Of a DNA stretch of 64,000 bases, positions 34,683 to 47,806 are shown piece after piece. Location: positions 39,308,001-39,372,000 of the forward strand of contig OX485806.1 of the NCBI GenBank assembly GCA_950295325.1, given 5' to 3'. Numbering within the stretch: the first letter of the stretch is position 1; every line of letters begins with the position of its first letter. The stretch comes from Polytrichum commune (Eukaryota > Streptophyta > Polytrichopsida > Polytrichales > Polytrichaceae). The notes below the pieces were generated by a model. It was given only the letters and a program-made list of their open reading frames with translations. It was not told where the DNA came from and did no database searches. Both the position numbers and the translations under genes were made by a program.

Positions 34683-35170
34683 AGGGCCACTTCACACATG
34701 AGACTGAGAGCCCGTGACCATTACACTTCAAGCACTCTCATTGGTGGAAAAGGCGGAGCCGGTCCAAGTTTGCTTCACACTACGCTTGAGGGACCAACGG
34801 AGTATGTGAATGCAAGATGGATGTAAAGTCTACATGGCATTGAAGGGATCATGTTTCATGGTCACTTGGACTATTTTCAAAAACTGTCTCTTGAAGGTAA
34901 CACAAAACAAAACTGGGAGACCATGGCACTCTGAACATTCATAATTGTTGGTTTATTCTATTTTATCATGTGTGAGGATCCACATGAATAGAAATTCATT
35001 GAAATAGCATTTGATTGAGGGCCCGTCACATATGACTTCACACTACACTTGAGGGTCCGTGACCACACCACATGATTGTGGAGGTGTGTTGGGACGGCCT
35101 TTGGACACTTTTTTTTTGGGCTCTCATAGTTTCATGGACACGGCTCTTGGCTCATGTGTGAAGTGGCCCT
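34683..35170 (+). mobile_element. MITE-like element (AGGGCCACTTCACAC family), full copy
   Basis: Inverted ends: left AGGGCCACTTCACACATGAG, right, reversed, AGGGCCACTTCACACATGAG; both go on to an AGAGCC-GTG-CCAT block. 488 bp, no coding frame. Relatives: 11955-12410, 50482-50815 and, by the ends only, 51129-51284. Confidence 0.88.
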
Positions 35171-35179
35171 TAGTAGTGT

Positions 35180-36680
35180 GCTACGTATTACGGTCCCACA
35201 AAAATTATTATTGTTGGGGGTTTGTCTAGAAATTGGTCAACCTCTAAGCCATTAAAAGGAATACAAGGCTTAGTGCAAAAGATAGAAATTCATTGCAGAG
35301 CTGGCTTTGAAAAGGATGATTTTACTACTCATGTTGGAGGTCATGACTCAACACATGCTTGAAAAAAAAGTGCCGTTTTAGAAGTTACGTATGGTGGTCA
35401 ACATATCAATATTCAGTAGAGTGACTAGGTTGAGTGGGCCTAGGAACATGTCATGTAAGGTGTTAGAATTATACCTTATGGATGCTTGTCTGAGCATATT
35501 CAACATGATAAATTATGAGTTATTTGCATGAAACACTGTCATTAAATATTCTTGGAGTGGAACGGCTGATAGAAATTGAATAATGTTATGAAGATAGGTA
35601 GACTGATGATATGTCCAATTGGGTCGACCTATGCTAATGTATCTACATTCCATACTATTTTGAAATATGCTACCAAAGTAACAAAAAAACAATTGTTTGT
35701 TTTTATTGGGGTTGTTATATGGATGAGTGGACCGACTTATAAGTTTTTGTGGTTTGGGTTTGATGTAAGGTATATTCGTATGGGCAAAGAGTCGACCTAT
35801 TTAGGAAGTCAACCTTGTTACACATATCGGTGTAGGAGAATTTTGACCTTGATGGATGCATGACCCAAAAGGAAAAATACATTGTAAAGTTCACTAAAGA
35901 TTCTAGAGGATGATAAAATGCTTGTGTGGAGGCCACACACATTCAATTTATTGGTTTTAGAAGTGGAGTTTGAAAGAATTTTGACCTTGACGGGTGTGTA
36001 ACCGAAAAGATAGAAACTCGAAAAGATATTACCATGGGCTAAAAGTTATCGTGGGCATAAAATACCGTGGCTCACTATATTTTATGTGTGGGATTGAGAA
36101 TTAAGATGGTCAGTATCTTGGTAGAATATGAATATTTAAATATAAAACGATAATATCCTAAAATGTTGTTGATTTTTTGGGTATAATGTTGATCTTATAC
36201 TTTTCAACCCATAGTAAATCATGTTTGTGTTTAAAAAAATGATTCCATATTTTTAATTTTGAGCATGTGATATTGTGGAGTCAAAATTGGCATGGTCATG
36301 ACATGTTACATTGACCATAAACATCATGGTATAGTAATACTGTAGTGGAGCACAATAATAGGGCCAAGGTTGGATGCACACCTCTTTGTGTTGGGTCCCC
36401 ACCACTACTACCAAGGTAAAAAGAGTCTCATATAAACATGACCCCCATAGGTTTGTGATTATTCACCTCAAATGGGTCCCTCCAAACTAAATAAAGACCT
36501 TTGATGCTAATTTTGGGATTTTCTTTTCCAAAAGAAGAAGCATGCTTGCTATAATAAAACATCCTTGAGTTTTCACCTTGGGTAACAGTGGTAGGGGTCC
36601 AACTCAAAGAGGTGGGCATCTAACCATGGCCCGCTTTTAGGTACATAGAAAATGTAGTTGCATGAATTTCAAAAGGTGTG
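35180..36680. other. Non-coding region with dispersed repeats
   Basis: Contains a tandem block (TTTTGACCTTGA-G near 35850 and 35972; relatives near 37095), and part of the ACCCCCATAGGTTTGT repeat near 36440. The 95-codon frame at 35576-35863 shows no domain. Confidence 0.45.
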
Positions 36681-36688
36681 TTTTACTA

Positions 36689-37028
36689 CACTAAAAAGGA
36701 TGTTTAGTGTTTGATACACTAAATACGAACGCATACACTAAATGTCAATAACCCTCTGGAAGTAAGTAACATTGAATGTCAACTCAAACACTAAATGTCA
36801 ACTATGGTAATATGTAGAAGTTACACATTTAAATTTAGTGTTAGTAAAGATATGAAAAAATCGCAAACCCAGTGAAATCCATGCTTCACAAGAAGGGAGG
36901 TGACAGTAGGGAAGATAGCGACACATTTATGTTTAACACTAATTGTCAAGAAATTGAAAAGTAGTGTTGAGCAGGGTAGGGTGGTAACACCATTAAATAT
37001 AATCAAACACTAAATATCCTTTTTAGTG
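36689..37028 (+). mobile_element. TA-flanked MITE with CACTAAAAAGG ends
   Basis: Flanked by TA on both sides. The left end is CACTAAAAAGGATGTTTAGT and the right, reversed, CACTAAAAAGGATATTTAGT, both continuing GTTTGAT. 340 bp. The copy at 44303-44630 is the same element in the other orientation. Confidence 0.85.
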
Positions 37029-37254
37029 TAGTGTGGAGGTCTCACACGTGTAAAAATGTCATTTCAAAAATAGACTTTGATAATCAAGACCGGGGATTGA
37101 ATTTTGGCCTTGACGTGATGTCCAACCTAAAATACATAAATACATGTGGGAGCTGGTTGAAGATTCCAAATGGATGGTAAAAAGTGTTCATGTGGTGGTC
37201 ATAAACGTTCAAAAACATCATCTTAGGAATGGAGTTCAATGGCAAGGTAGTTAT

Positions 37255-38270
37255 CAATGATCGGGGAGATCCGGCAGCTAGTTGTAAATTAGCCGAGTGA
37301 AATTGCAAAATTATCGATTTTTTTGGGAGATTTCGGCCGTATAACTGAGTTAAATATGAAGAATATAGGAAATCGACCGACCAATATGAGATAATGTAGG
37401 AAATTTAAGCCTTCAGGCTTAGAAAATGGCGGAAATGAGTTGGGTCTCCCGAGGGTACAGGCGGATATTGGTTGGTCTCCCGAGGGTATGGGTGGATATT
37501 GAATGAGGGAGGTTCTCAACCGTGTAGGTCACAGGAAACTTAACGATGCTTTTGCTTCATTATTGCATTTCATTGTTGACGGCTAGAGTTTAGAATGTAT
37601 TATGAGTGTGTCTATGGAAGATCTTTGTGGTGATCTTGATAATGTACTAATGAAAGCCATAGCTTTATGAAGGAACTCTACAAAGTTTAGATGGTTGTTT
37701 TCACATCCACAAAGATACCTTTCAGGGCGTTTTCCTCTTGAAGGTGAAGATGATATTGCTGATTTTGACTCTAACAGTTGGTGAATTTCATTTTTGTATA
37801 TAGTATGGTATGTTAGGTTACTCTTTTATCATGTTGTGGCCTCAAATCTAATATGAGGTTTTAAGACCTAGGTATGATAGAAGAGTTTATCCATGGCCAT
37901 CTACTGGTTGATGGCTTATTTTAGGTTCAAATCCCGCTACAAATAAATTGTTGATCATTCTTGTTGGATGTTGATATCATTACATATTATTGTTGTATGT
38001 TGATATGTTCTTTGGACATTGTTGTTGAATGGTGTATGTTGTTTGTAGATATAATTGGAAAACCAACTTACTTATCAATGCCCGAGTTTTTGGCCGGTTG
38101 TCATTACAATGAAGAGGAAATTAACCAACACTTGAAAGAAAATATAGGATATTGGCCGATCCAAATTAATGACAACAAGTTTGTAACGGTTCAAATCCTA
38201 AAAAACCCGGTAGAAATTATGAAGGGACGGATTTTAGCTGGTTGAGCTCAAAAATCTCCCGAACCCTGGT
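37255..38270 (+). mobile_element. Possible element bounded by TCGGGGAGAT / ATCTCCCGAAC
   Basis: Left boundary TCGGGGAGATCCGGCAGCTA; right boundary, reversed, GTTCGGGAGATTTTTGAGCT. The outer 10 bases agree with one change. The interior has repeated GGCCGA/GACCGA and TCTCCCGAGGGTA blocks. Short coding-like stretches exist (around 37640-37790 and 38090-38245), but I do not recognise them. Boundaries are tentative. Confidence 0.45.
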
Positions 38271-38356
38271 AGTTATTCTTTTTGGCCTCCATAGGCTTTC
38301 TATCCATGGAGATCTTTGTCTCCTTAGAGTAATTAATAGGTTTAAGTTGAGTACAA

Positions 38357-38579
38357 CACTAAATATGATATTTAGTGTCACTTACCTTTTTGAATTTACG
38401 CAACGCTATAGTTGTTGAATATACATCCTATTTTTTTCTTCCAACAATGGTCGAATTGGTTATGTGGACACTATAGAACATTAGCATCTTTACTTGGTAA
38501 ATAAATACATTGACACTAAATATATATATAGAAATGTGTAACTATGAATAGTAAGTGACATTAAATACCATATATAGTG
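38357..38579 (+). mobile_element. MITE (CACTAAATAT / TTTAGTGTCACTTAC family)
   Basis: The left end is CACTAAATATGATATTTAGT, itself a small palindrome, followed by GTCACTTAC. The right end, reversed, is CACTATATATGGTATTTAAT followed by GTCACTTAC. 223 bp. Confidence 0.8.
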
Positions 38580-40930
38580 TAGTATGGATATGTATGCATA
38601 TGTAAATACTTGGCCCAAAGGCTATCAATACCAATAAATGGAGAAGGTTCATCAAAAGGATGGATTTTATTGCAAAATTGGTTGAAGATTCTAAACGGAT
38701 GTTAAATTGCTATGTGAAGCTCTTATATTCTACACTTTGAGTTAGTTCTTTCTCGACATGGATGAAAAGATGGTCGAATGAGGGTGGGTCTAGGTCCAAG
38801 AAACTTGGGGGAGTCAAAAACAACCCTTCATGGACCTAACTTTTGGACTCAAAATCGAACCCAAATTTTAACGTTCGGTTTTTCAAATTGGATGGAGTAG
38901 GTATTTTCTCGAGTTGGGAAAGGGATGCCTCCCCACTTTTTCCCAACACTCTAAACTTAGGACTCAAACCCCAAAGTAAACCCTCCTTGGGTCTGAGATT
39001 TTGCTCTTGACCAATAGGATCATGATTGCTTGATTTCAAAGTTTCTTTGGTCTTGGACGCATGTTATCAACCCAACCAAAAAGTGGCAAATAGAGAGAGA
39101 CAAACTTATCGCATATGAGCATGCTTTTGATCTATCCAACATAAAAACTTAAAATCTAATTATTTCTTTTGATCAATTCATTGAATGACATGGACTAGAT
39201 TGATTCAGGACCTTTAACATTTCAATTTCAAATGAACTAAACAAAATTAACCTTCATGATGCATATGATTTCAAGTCTTTTATGCTGGATGAATGAGATA
39301 TACTAGCCGTGTTTTCAAAGGCCAAAAAAATTAGATGACAAAAAATATAAATAAACATGGAATATTCTATCATTTTGTCATGGATTAAATTGCCAAAAAC
39401 TGCTCAAAAATCATAAAATCTTGATAGAATTGTTTGTTTTTGGACGAACATGCTCCATATTTGGATTAAAACTTGTAATCTTATCACATTTGGCTTTGTC
39501 ACTCCAATGATCATTTCTCCCCATTTCAGCTTTCTTGAAAACCTGAACGCATGCGGGCGTAGTCGCAAGAGTGCTTTGCCCCATTATTATCTTGCACACA
39601 TGGTCTAGTTTGGTTGTCCGACCAAGACCAAAGTCTGGATCATTTAAGAGACCTCTTTACATCAACAATCACTCACAATTGGACTCCACTTGAAGAGAGT
39701 TCCTATCACCATATGTGGCCGATCCTCATTGGTTGTAAAACTTTGACCCATTTCAAAGACCACACCCAGGTTGCTTCCCCACATGGTAGAGCCACCAAAA
39801 AGGAATGTATGCTCGCCTCATGTGCGATAACCCCCTCTCCTAAACCAACAAACCGGGGGGGGGGGTCAACTTTCAAGTAAAAGTGCAAGTAAAAGCAATG
39901 TCCGGGGAGATTTTTGGGCATAATCAGGCAAAGTCCTAGTGTTTCCAAGTCCAACCAATCACATGTTGTGATCTTTCAAATTTTCTTTACCCAACTCGAG
40001 GCATATTCCCTGGAATCCTCTACCGTGAAGTCTTCAACTTAAACCGGTCATTTCTCAAACTCAACCGGTTCATCCTTAACTACACAGAACATCCCAATTA
40101 GTACGTGTTACTACTCGAAGTCACACACCGCTAAAACTATTTAACGAGAGTGTAACATTTTACCAAGCAAACAAGAGTCATTCATGCCCTTTACTATCAA
40201 AACAACCTATTGAATTTTCATTAATAGAAATCAAACTCCCGAGTAAGACGTCATCACACAACATAACTCCAAATACCAACACACACACTAATTAGGGATA
40301 CGTAATTAGTGTGGCGGCCGGTTCTAGCACCCCTTCTTCTTCTTCTTCTTTCGAGTGAGAAGTAACGAGAAAGTAAACCGCAGTACAAGTAGCCGGTGGC
40401 TGCTCATGATCTCGTGTGTTGGGTGCCCAAGATTTGGTGCTGACACAAGGGCCGGCCACAAGTGTGCGAGCGGCCACCGTATTCTCCTCATCACAAGCGG
40501 AGTGCTTGGTTGTTTAATGTGTGTTTGTGTGTGTCAAAATTCATGGAGCTAGGGCCACAAAACAAAACGGAGGGAACCGGATCAATCGATCAAGTGAGCT
40601 TCCAATATTGGAATGTGCATGCTTGAACCCGGACCTCATCACTAGCTAGCTCAGCTTGCCCATTTATTTTTCCGCCATGCATGCGGTGTTGGGTTTAGGG
40701 TTTATTCCGACAAGTCTTGAACACGTGGTGGGAGTGGGATGGGGCTCGGGGAATTGGGTGGCCGATCGAGGAGTTCGAGACTTTTCCAAGCACCCGATTC
40801 GCCATGGCCCCCGATCCGTGCACAATTTGGGGCCAAACTCGAGGGGAGACTCCGAGGAGGAGACGATGATGATGATCATCGTCATCGTCATCGTGGGCTT
40901 GAGCCTCGTTGCCCACTCGGCCATAGGGCC
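38580..40930. other. Region without recognised genes
   Basis: Contains a copy of the ~200-bp dispersed repeat (39100-39305), a G11 tract (39855-39865), a TTC run near 40327-40343, and GC-richer sequence from 40300 on. The block at 40863-40896 is an imperfect palindrome of GATGAT/ATCATC units. Confidence 0.5.
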
Positions 40931-40934
40931 CGCT

Positions 40935-41430
40935 ACTTTGCTTGCGGTTGGTTGAATATTTTTGTACATGGGTCCTACGGTCGTGTGACATTACATTTCT
41001 CCGGGTTGGTTTTCCAAATTTAGAGTTTTGGAACCATGTTTAAGAGGCTCTGGGCTAGATCACATTTGTGTTCAGCTGGGCTCCGCCCCCTCCCGCACCT
41101 GCTTCACTGTCCGGTCTTCTTGCCCGCACCTGCGTGGGAACTCCTTTCCGTTGGGAACCAATGTGATAATATGTGTCCATAGGGCCCACTACTTTGCTCG
41201 CGGTTAGTCTAATAAGTTTGTACGTGGGTCCTACGGTCATGTGACATTACATTTCTCCGGGTTGGTGTTTAAAAGTTGGAGTTTTGGAACCATGTTTAGG
41301 AGGCCCCGGGCTAAATCTCATTTGTGTTCAGCTAGGCTCCGCCCCTCCCACGCCTCCTTCATTGCCCGGTCTTCCTACCCGCACATGCGTGAGAACTCTT
41401 CCTCAATGGGAACCAATGTGACAATACCCG
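40935..41430 (+). repeat. Tandem duplication of a GC-rich ~245-bp unit
   Basis: Units at about 40920-41170 and 41180-41428 share GGGCCC-CTACTTTGC, GTACGTGGGTCCTACGGTC, GTGACATTACATTTCTCCGG, GTTTTGGAACCATGTTTA, TTGTGTTCAGCT, GCTCCGCCCC and GGGAACCAATGTGA. Continues as an inverted third copy at 41528-41647. Confidence 0.85.
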
Positions 41431-41527
41431 GTCACTTAAGCCATCAAGCTCCTTTGGCATGTGATTAACTCCCTTAATTAACTTGGGAATAATGAAAGTG
41501 ATGTAAGCTTGAATATTTGTGATTTTG

Positions 41528-41647
41528 ACCGGGTATTGTCAGATTGGTTCCCAATGAGGAAGAGTTTCCACGCACGTGCGGGCAGGAAGACCATGCAGTG
41601 AAGGAGCAAGGCCCAACTGAACACAAATGCGATTTAGCACGGGACAA
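41528..41647 (-). repeat. Inverted partial third copy of the 41-kb repeat
   Basis: Reads in reverse against the end of the second unit: TTGTCA-ATTGGTTCCCA, GAGGAAGAGTT, CACGTGCGGGCAGGAAGACC, and CTGAACACAAATG. Together with the second unit it could form a stem of about 120 bp. Confidence 0.8.
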
Positions 41648-41649
41648 TT

Positions 41650-43000
41650 AAGAATACATTTAGTTTAAAATAGTAAAACGTTTGGTTCTATAATAGTGAT
41701 CAACATTTTGACCCTCCCCTTCTCCAGTTGACCATTATGTCTTAGCAAGTGATGTGAATGTTCACCCACATTGCTTAACTAAAATGATTATAGTAACTAT
41801 TATAAATCCTATTATTGAGCTCGCAACCATATTATGGTCGCATAGGACACTAGGGGTTAAGAAGTGGTTAGGTTCATAATTTATGAGGTGAGTAAGCCTC
41901 AAAGTGACACTTACATAGATGTTTTCACTTTCAAGCGGTTGAAAAAACTCAATTTTTTTCCAAAACACTTCCATCTACCTACATAAGAAGAAGAAGAAGA
42001 AGAAACCCACAAAATTTGCAAAGTTGTTTCACAAAATGAGCCTTTTCTATCTATTTGGGAGGGGGGGGGGAGGGGTTCATTAATGTTGGACTATTAAGTG
42101 AGAATGACCACAAAATCAACCTTGTAACATGTGAGAGTCTTGTATTAAATGAAGGTATTGCTCAAGTTCACCTTTGTATCAAACACTTCATACATTGCCT
42201 CATTAGGTGGATAGATTAACCATTGAGATAAGCCACAATCGGTGTTAATTTTCAGCCTTTCTTATGTCAACATGCTTACACAACCACTACGATTGGCCAA
42301 GTTGGTGTCACTTCAAGGCTATTGTTACTCTAAGGCTTACTTACCATGAAGTGGGTTGCTTTACCACTCCCAACTCTTAGATTCAATCTAGAAATGTTGC
42401 AAACTTACCTTACATGCCTTCGACTCAAAAATCAAGATGCCTTTGAATCGGGTTGCAAAAAAAAAAGGCATGAGGCTTAACCATGTTATAATTGATTGAG
42501 TATGTTTGACTAGAACTGTAGCCCAATATCCTACTTGTCACTAGCACGTCCCCCCAAAACACCACCCACCCACAACTCTAACACACACTTCATTGATTTC
42601 ACCTTTTGCTACAACTACGACCCCACACCAACAATACAATGCAAAAGAAAACTAGAAAACTAGCCACCAGTTGATACGCTAGAATATGCCAGATGGTACA
42701 TCACCCTCACCATCCTTATAGCATGCATTTTAAGAGGCATCCGCACATACACAATTATCAATATATGTGAAAAACGTACATCCCCCTCGTGCCCACCTTC
42801 TCGAGTAGAAAACCCCAAACATGGTGCCCAACCCAACACACTTAGCTCAATTCAAAGGACAGTCAAACATGTGCCCACGCAGTTGGTCTACAACACAAGT
42901 GGAAACTAGTAAAGATCTCTTGCCATTATAACACCCAACCTCATGATACCCACATAAACACACACCATGCTAACATACAACTCTAGACCCCTATACCATT
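41650..43000. other. Non-coding region
   Basis: No recognised gene. Holds an (AGA)n run near 41988-42004 and a G10 tract at 42061-42070 followed by AGGGG. Confidence 0.5.
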
Positions 43001-43525
43001 CATGGTATTTAGTGTCACATGCGTAATAGTGTCACTTACCCTATTTTGAGCATATGCTAGGTTACATTGATGATCAACAACTTCACCATAGTGGCAACTC
43101 ATGACACTCGACGTCCAAGTGCGCTTGCTAATATCGTGGGCACGAATATGTTCAATAATGTTATGAGGTGCATGCCTATGTTACACAATGGTCTACAAGA
43201 TGCCTAAAGTGTACACAAATTGACACTGCCATTAGTGTGCTCAAGAATATCTTCTTGAAAAGTAACATATAAACACGTGACACTTGCCATTTGTACACTA
43301 AAAAAGATCTTCCCCTTGCATACTAAAACGCAAGGCTATCATCTAAAGTATCCCAATGTGCTACTGTAAATGTCATAATGTAGATAATTTTCCACTTATA
43401 GAAGTTACTTATGTTGACGAATGGAATCATATTGGTAATTAGTGGGTGTGACACTTTGAGACCTCTAGGCATATAGGTTAAGCTCTTTGCAAATAGTGTA
43501 CGTGACACTTAATACCATAAACGAC
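43000..43525 (+). mobile_element. MITE-like element with ATGGTATTTAGTGTCAC ends
   Basis: The left end is ATGGTATTTAGTGTCACATG, the right, reversed, ATGGTATTAAGTGTCACGTA. A second GTGTCACTTACC block lies just inside the left end. A partial inverted copy is at 33470-33735. The inner end motif is shared with the TTTAGTGTCACTTAC family. Confidence 0.7.
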
Positions 43526-44302
43526 ATAGAGGGCCCTTCCTGGAGCCCTCGTGTACCTAGCTACCCAAAGAGACCACCTCTAACAAGAGGCTATAACATT
43601 TGTGCCGTGACCATGCTTCATGTTCACATATGAGTTTACAACTACGATCACAAGTCAAGCATCCCTCATTCATGCGAACAATGGGTTGACGTGATCATCC
43701 TATGTTTGACTAGGGGTAATAACTTACGTTATCGAACTCTTCATTCTATCAAACAACATTTCGAGTGATTTTTATCAAATTTAAATTTAGAATCAAAATT
43801 TGAAGGAGAAAATAATTTCTATATATATTCCCTCTAGAGGGGAATGGTGGGGTGTTTCAAAGCTTCATTGTTTTGGCCTTAAGAAACAAACGGAGTTTGT
43901 GCCGGAATTTGGTTAGCCTATTATGCAAGGTAGCCATGGCGCCGAACAACATAAATGGCAATGAAGTTGTCATTGTTGATCCTATATAAGAAAGGTTTGG
44001 ATAGGTTATGGCATTCATTTGAATACTTATATTTGTCATACGCCTACATGCAATGAACATGCTTGCAAGAATCTCAACCCAAGCTAATGTCATTTGTGTT
44101 TTATATTTTACATTGAGAATGCTCATGACTTAAACTATATTAAACTATATGAATGTGGTGTGTGGTTTTTGCGTCAACAACTTTGCTTCATGAATTTTCC
44201 ACAAATCAAGCTCCCATCTTTCACCGTAGAATTGACCTTGGAAACACATAAAACTCCTCGTAGTATTAGGGTTAAGAGGCAAAGTCTCTCATAACATAAC
44301 TA

Positions 44303-44630
44303 CCCTAAATAGGATATTTAGTGTTTGATTATATTTAATGTTGTCACCATGTTATCCTGCTCAACACTAAGTTTCAAATTTTTGTTAATCAGTGTTAGAA
44401 GACATGCTAAATATATGCTAGAATTCTTCTTTTATCATTATCGTCTTTTTTTCAATTTTTTTTACATATCCTTACCAACACTAAATTCAAACATGTAACT
44501 TCCACATATTACCATAGTTGATAATTAGTGTTTGAGTTTACATTTAACGTTACTTACTTTCATAGGGTTATTAATATTTACTATATGCGTTCATATTTAG
44601 TGTATCAAACACTAAATATCCTATTTAGTG
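44303..44630 (-). mobile_element. TA-flanked MITE with CACTAAATAGG ends
   Basis: The right end, reversed, is CACTAAATAGGATATTTAGT; the left is CCCTAAATAGGATATTTAGT; both continue GTTTGAT. Flanked by TA on both sides. Interior equals 36689-37028 in reverse (GCTCAACACTAA, CCATAGTTGA-A). Confidence 0.85.
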
Positions 44631-44634
44631 TACT

Positions 44635-45490
44635 TTAATTCCCTTTGTGGGAGAAGAGACATTGATTTCTAATGAGGAAGTCTCTTGTTTTTCACTTCCC
44701 GGAAGTGACAATGTAGGGTACGAAAAGGTCCAACCAAGAGTACTAGATACCTTAGTCATATTGTACAAAGAGTGTGTAGCCCGAGGCAATCTACACATGT
44801 GTACATATAGAAAAGGACAAACTCTAAGAACATCAAACTACACGTTGGATTATAGATTACCATTTTAAATTCAACTTAATATTTTGACATAGATTAAAGG
44901 AGATGGAGAGAAAGGGAGGATGCCAACCTCTAGGGTTGGTGTGAATGAGGACACTTCACCTTGATCATAACTGCGAGTGTATATGTAAACTTGGAGTGGG
45001 TTTATTGAGCAAGGGAAAGGAGCTGATCAAGTTTACAAAGAAAAATCATCAACATAAAAATTCTACCCATCAATTGAAGTGTTCAAATTGACCATCTTTC
45101 CTATTGAGAATCATTATGTTAATCATGCACAAACTTCTTTTGCAATGCAATCACTATCATTGCGGATAGCATGTTGGTAAATAAGAGCAATAAGGGGGGT
45201 TCTAGATACATCGATACCATGTCATGTTTCTTATACAAATTACAACCCATGGGGGGCGATGGCAATGTCATTCTCTCCAAGATGTTGTCTAAGCTTTGTG
45301 AACTAGGTAAAACATTAGAGCTATCAAGGCGAAAGCTCAAGTGAAAATATTTGACTTGAGTGAACAAGGATGAGATGATTATTCCATCTAGTGAGGGCGG
45401 GCTAATAGTGTGAGTGGAAAAAATATTGAAGCTGATACTAAATTTCTTTATTCTATGAAATTAGTGTCACCAAAAGATCTACGAAGCACT
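44635..45490. other. Non-coding region
   Basis: No recognised gene. Short frames at 44647-44868 and 45119-45367 have no domain and no splice-compatible neighbours that I could find. Confidence 0.45.
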
Positions 45491-45494
45491 ACCA

Positions 45495-45931
45495 TAGCTC
45501 TCATGCAGCTTGGGCACTATTCTGCCTAATTAAAGTGTGAAAGTAAGTTAGGAAACCCATAAAATAATATTCTAAAATTGGGTAGACTCAAGAAGTAATT
45601 TAAAATAAGTTAAACATTCATCCAAGTCATTTCTATGATTCATGGATGGTTTTCCTGATTTCAGCTATGGTGGCTACGATTAACCTGAACACTTCCCTTA
45701 ACCAACATTCCTCACCCTAAAGTTTGTCTTTTACTTGTATGCCAAGGTTTTGCTTGGTGGGAGAGTTATACGGAATGGTCTTTGTGAGAGACTATGTCAC
45801 TTCCATTATTGTGATTTTAGGCACTCTTTGAATGTTATTTCTTTCTTTATGGACACTCAACAAAATTAATTTTCCAAAAATTTAGGCACCTTCAAAATGA
45901 TTTATTTTCTGCCCAAGCTACTAGAGAGCTA
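45495..45931 (-). mobile_element. MITE with TAGCTCTCTAGCAGCTTGGG ends, copy 2 (interrupted)
   Basis: The ends are TAGCTCTCATGCAGCTTGGG and, reversed, TAGCTCTCTAGTAGCTTGGG. The interior is the reverse of 31193-31519, with an extra ~120-150-bp segment between about 45665 and 45815. Confidence 0.8.
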
Positions 45932-46239
45932 CAATATTGGTATGATTGTATTTGAATTTGTTACAACTCGGATGTTTCATGTAATATTGCAACATTACCT
46001 TGATATAGGGATGTGGGGATTTCGCCTCCCAAAATTTTCAATGCAGGCCAAGAGGTCAACAAACAACATTCGCACCCCAAATGTATACTCATTATACCGC
46101 TTCATGACCTGCACCCTCCCAACCCACCATGAACCCTCATCTACTCTAAACAAAATGATAGTAGCATTTCTAGCTCTATCGGCACTAGTTGACTTAGTGC
46201 ATGCTTACAAAGACATAAACCCTGGGATTCTAAGCTTCA

Positions 46240-46427
46240 ACCCCTATATTAGTTCTATAAAAAAATTAATGGCCCACATTTTATACTTCACTTATAATGG
46301 GATTTCCTACTTATTATGGGCCCTTTATTATTATTATTTAATTATAAAATATTATTTCAAATGAATTAGATCCCCCCTATATTATGCAACATGCCGTTTG
46401 TAAAATGCACTAAGTGACCCACCCATG
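46240..46427 (+). mobile_element. Partial hAT-like element (CACGGGTAG family)
   Basis: Matches the right half of 55664-56224: CCCCTATATTA, AATGGCCCACATTTTATA, TTATAATGGGATT, CTATATTATGC, AAAATGCACTAAGTGAC and the end CACCCATG. The left half is absent. It explains the C-terminal half of the 155-codon open frame at 45897-46364. Confidence 0.8.
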
Positions 46428-46429
46428 AG

Positions 46430-47590
46430 TCCAACAATAATATATTTAATGAGTGGGGGAGGGGGTCCTATATATGATCATTGAAGAAGACAAAGAACCT
46501 TCACATTCATAATAAACATAACATTCATATGATCTCCAAAACTCATGAGGAAATTGACTATGACCTCTATCAGGATTGCTATATCAATCGCAAATCATCT
46601 TGTACTACCATAGAGGGTGCTCTATTTCATTGTTACTAGTGCCGGAATACAAACTCCATTTGGGATTCAAGGTCTCATCCAATGTAGAAATGACACGTTG
46701 CATGATATAATGAGAAAATAGTTAGTTAATGTTGGAATAGAGAGCCCTTGACGTTACCTAATTGCATTGTTGAAATCCTAGAAGAAGCGGATGCGTCACC
46801 AAACTTAGGGTCCATTTAGGCCCACTTCCCTTATTTATATTTTGTATGCAATAGGTAGTGGTGATACCAAACAAAGGTCAAAGATATTTAGGTTGCATCC
46901 CAAAGCAATCTACTCCACCTCCGGACTTTAGTGGACCCTCCACTACCAAAAGCCGGCGTATGCCTAGCTATAACTTAGGTAGGCGATGCGAAAGCAAAGG
47001 CCATGAAGTAAGATGCATGTACCTAGTGGGTTTCATTTCCCAAACTAAAGTTCTATTCTAAGTTTCACACTCATTTGTGATCACACTTGATATATAGTGT
47101 CCCCTTGATATTTAACAAAAAGGCTCTACGTGTAGGACCCGTCAATGAACATCTAGTATGAACCAAAGGGATGTATGATTCTTAAGTAGATCTTTGGTGC
47201 ACCTTAGGTGTGTGTGGCCTACAAACTCCACTTTCTTGCATTTGTTCAATATAATGTGGCCTCCTAATCTTTAATATTTCTCAATATTGGAAATATGTGT
47301 GTGTGTTTTGTTTTGTTTGTTTGTTTTTAAGTTTTTGATTATTTAGAACACATTATTCGCATAACATAAAACCCCTATATGCTCACAGTATGAACACAAA
47401 ACTCAAAGCAAGACATTTTTTCTATTGGTCCTTAATTTATCATTCATAAAACAATTTGTCTTAACAATACAAGCATTTATATAATTTTTAAGGTTCTTAC
47501 ACACATTTTTTTTGAGATTTTATAATAGTTGAATAGCAACTTCATGACCCATGAGTTGGCACCGTACAGTGGAAGGCTTCACATTTTAAC
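46430..47590. other. Non-coding AT-rich region
   Basis: No recognised gene. A GTTTT/GTTT microsatellite lies near 47305-47330. Confidence 0.5.
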
Positions 47591-47595
47591 CCTTG

Positions 47596-47806
47596 GATGC
47601 CATAGCATTATTAAGCAACTATATGAGGCTCTCTTACCAAAAGGAAGAGATTGCAATTAAAATTAAATAAATCTAATAATTTACAACTGTTGGTCGAAAA
47701 TTTCATAGTGTACAACATGAGTGCTCCCCATAAACACGGAATCCCAAAATTAAAGAAGAATAATGCTCATGTGATACTTGGTCCCACGGAATGTAGCAAG
47801 GGGATT
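47596..47806 (+). repeat. Dispersed repeat with a shared open frame, copy 2
   Basis: Inverted relative to 61069-61282 and in part similar to 31650-31790. The frame at 47651-47857 reads LVENFIVYNM and HGIPKLKKNNAHVILG; the copy at 61054-61278 (minus) reads LVGNFTVNSL and LGILKLKESYAYVIPD in the matching positions. The domain is unknown, and simple DNA similarity may account for it. Confidence 0.55.

Noticed and set aside
43857-44126. 89-codon minus-strand frame considered as a transposase fragment
   Set aside because: No recognisable motif, and no similarity to other parts of the window.
45897-46364. 155-codon open frame on the plus strand
   Set aside because: Its start lies in the end of the MITE at 45495-45931 and its second half is the partial hAT-like element at 46240-46427, so it is not a gene.
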